This document shows, in pieces, positions 62,380-64,000 of a stretch of 64,000 nucleotides of DNA. The stretch comes from Hormiphora californensis (Eukaryota; Ctenophora; Tentaculata; Cydippida; Pleurobrachiidae). Position numbers and translations under genes: made by a program. The stretch covers positions 4,865,496 through 4,929,495 of the forward strand of contig CM035357.1 of assembly GCA_020137815.1 (NCBI GenBank), read 5' to 3'. Position 1 is the first letter of the stretch. Each line of letters begins with the position of its first letter. Below the pieces are notes generated by a model. The model searched no databases. It was given only the letters and a program-made list of their open reading frames with translations, and was not told the DNA's origin.

Positions 62380-63400
62380 TCACAACTCCATCCCGTCACA
62401 CTCGTCTCCTAGGATTGGGGTTACAGTGAGAAATCGGTGGGCTAAGATATAGATATATAGGTAAGAATGGTTAAATGAGGTCTTTAATTCAGCGGACGAG
62501 GGGGTTGAATCGGTTACCAACAGGTGGGCGAATAACAGATTGTGATTAAAAAGAATTAAAAAGACCATGGGATGATAGGAACTACCTATCTTACCGAATG
62601 AGCTGAGCGAACTGAGATCATCTGCATCTTCATCATCCTCCTTTTGTATTGACACCTGACCACTGGAACTGATGTCCATCCTGTCAACGTACTCGTGTGA
62701 GGCGTACTTCTCAACGTATTCTGAAAGATGTTGAACTTCTTAAACTTCTTAAATCATGTTAAAGTGAAATTTTGGTCAAACCGATTTTATCGAGCAAGAC
62801 AAAAAGTGAAGCTGTATGGAATTGGGAAGGGGGATTCATGTATAACAAAAGGGACACGCCCTGCTGGGTGTTACCCTGTTTCACTGCCTGGATCGCTTCG
62901 GAGAAATAGTGAGAACGAATGTAACAGTACAGAGAGAATGTTTGACGATTATTGTCTTACCCCTGACTTTGTCTTTGTACTGCTGTGGTTTGTGAAGGTA
63001 TAAAGCTGCTGCATCTCCGTTCAAGGGATCAACTGGATTTGGGTAGGCCAATAATTGGGGGAGAAATGAGTCAAAAATATTCCGCAAATCTGCAAATAGT
63101 CACGATTTAGTTTACACGCAAATTGCATACTGCTGCATTATTTGAAGCATGTAAATAGTGCTGCTAACAACTCATACTTTCGATACTCGGCGCGCGCAAT
63201 TCCCTGTGCTGTCATCTGTAGACCCCCTCTGCGCGCTGGTGACACCAAAATAGACTCGCGTTTATGATCTACTCGATTAGGTGTCTACAATTATGTGCAA
63301 GGTTAACAGTATACATTACCATATACGGCAATGTATTATTCTCTTACCATATAAGGCAGTCCATGCCTGGTTGATGACGTCTAGACACACAGTACCGGAC
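62380..63400 (-). CDS. UBE2H: ubiquitin-conjugating enzyme E2 H, last four exons
   Basis: Exons 63348-63400, 62961-63089, 62595-62720 and 62380-62408 join in phase (111 codons to TGA). The protein reads [59 protein letters not shown], then an acidic Ser tail ending DGMEL, very close to UBE2H. The Cys in TVCLDV is the catalytic one. UBE2H supplies ubiquitin to E3 ligases such as CTLH/GID. N-terminal exons lie beyond 64000. The acidic C-terminus is longer and diverged, but the last residues MEL are kept. Confidence 0.93.
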
Positions 63401-63886
63401 CTGTGATATTTGAGAGATGAGATAATTGGGGAAGTGAGTGGTGAGGGAGGAAAGAAAAAGAGAGGGAGAAAGTGAGACTGAGTAGGGAGTGTAAAGAGCA
63501 GAGACTGGTGTGTGTGTAAAAAGGGGAATATACGGAAAATATTTGGACAGAAAGAGAGAGTAAGCAGAAATTACGAATAGGAAAATGTACAAGTGATGCA
63601 ACTTTAGAGAGTGAGAGAGAGAGAGAGTGAAAGAGAGAGAGACTAGGGGGAGGGAGTGACTTCTTTTACACGTGTTTTTATGTAACCAGCCCAGCTCTCT
63701 CTCCTTCAGTTTTTCTTTCTCTCGCCTAACTATCTTTTTCTCTCTCTCTCTCTCTCTCTGAGATCTTGTGATCTGAAGTACGTCAACCACATCACGAGAC
63801 CATATAGTTACATGGTCGAACAGGCATTAATTGTCAAATGTATCTACCCTCAATATAATTATACCACTTTTTAGCATAGACTCAGA

Positions 63887-63889
<3 letters not shown>

Positions 63890-63980
<91 letters not shown>
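63890..63980. repeat. GA microsatellite at the window edge
   Basis: A long pure GA run in a UBE2H intron. A shorter GA/CT group lies at 63610-63760. Confidence 0.95.
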
Positions 63981-63984
<4 letters not shown>

Positions 63985-64000
63985 GAGATTCCTTCCCACG

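Overview
The window is animal nuclear DNA: dense multi-exon genes with GT-AG introns, long GA/CT runs and many palindromic non-autonomous DNA transposons. Notch-ligand-like (DSL-like) proteins, a secreted beta/gamma-crystallin, an adhesion GPCR, an HCN channel and UBE2H together suggest an early-branching metazoan, most likely a sponge. That placement is inference; no rRNA or mitochondrial marker is present.

Layout. (1) 236-3785 (+): 3' part of an SH3-domain gene with a 1-kb foldback element in its last intron. (2) 5061-43235 (-): one adhesion GPCR gene. I joined 46 exons by hand; every splice phase agrees and the sum is 6,753 nt (2,250 codons plus stop). The order is signal peptide, Cys-rich module, LDLa, pentraxin/LamG, LDLa, C-type lectin, second pentraxin/LamG, TSP1, GAIN with an HL|T GPS site, seven helices, and a long Ser/acidic tail. 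(3) Nested on the opposite strand inside its introns are a filamin-like gene (21120-23455) and a tandem cluster of three DSL-like receptor-ligand genes (29334-39019). The first DSL copy is a broken pseudogene. (4) 45705-52072 (-): an HCN-type channel. (5) 50240-55084 or further (+): a seven-helix protein whose first four exons lie in an HCN intron, while HCN exons 1-4 lie in its own large intron together with a secreted Pro/Gly-rich repeat gene (52388-54121). (6) 57964-58257 (+): a secreted single-domain beta/gamma-crystallin with two calcium motifs. (7) 62380-63400 (-): 3' exons of UBE2H.

The non-coding part is mostly young mobile DNA. It includes TA-flanked palindromes (one pogo/Tigger-like), an 8-bp-TSD foldback element carrying a second nested element, 47-57 bp hairpin elements whose target duplications can be read against unoccupied paralogous sites, and a degraded repeat resembling a non-LTR ORF1. 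Several intronic tandem arrays have a repeat unit that includes the neighbouring splice site.

Many genes encode membrane or secreted proteins (adhesion GPCR, DSL-like ligands, seven-helix receptor, HCN channel, secreted matrix-like proteins), but no shared pathway is demonstrated. Exon joins come from reading frame and splice consensus only; no transcript evidence was available.
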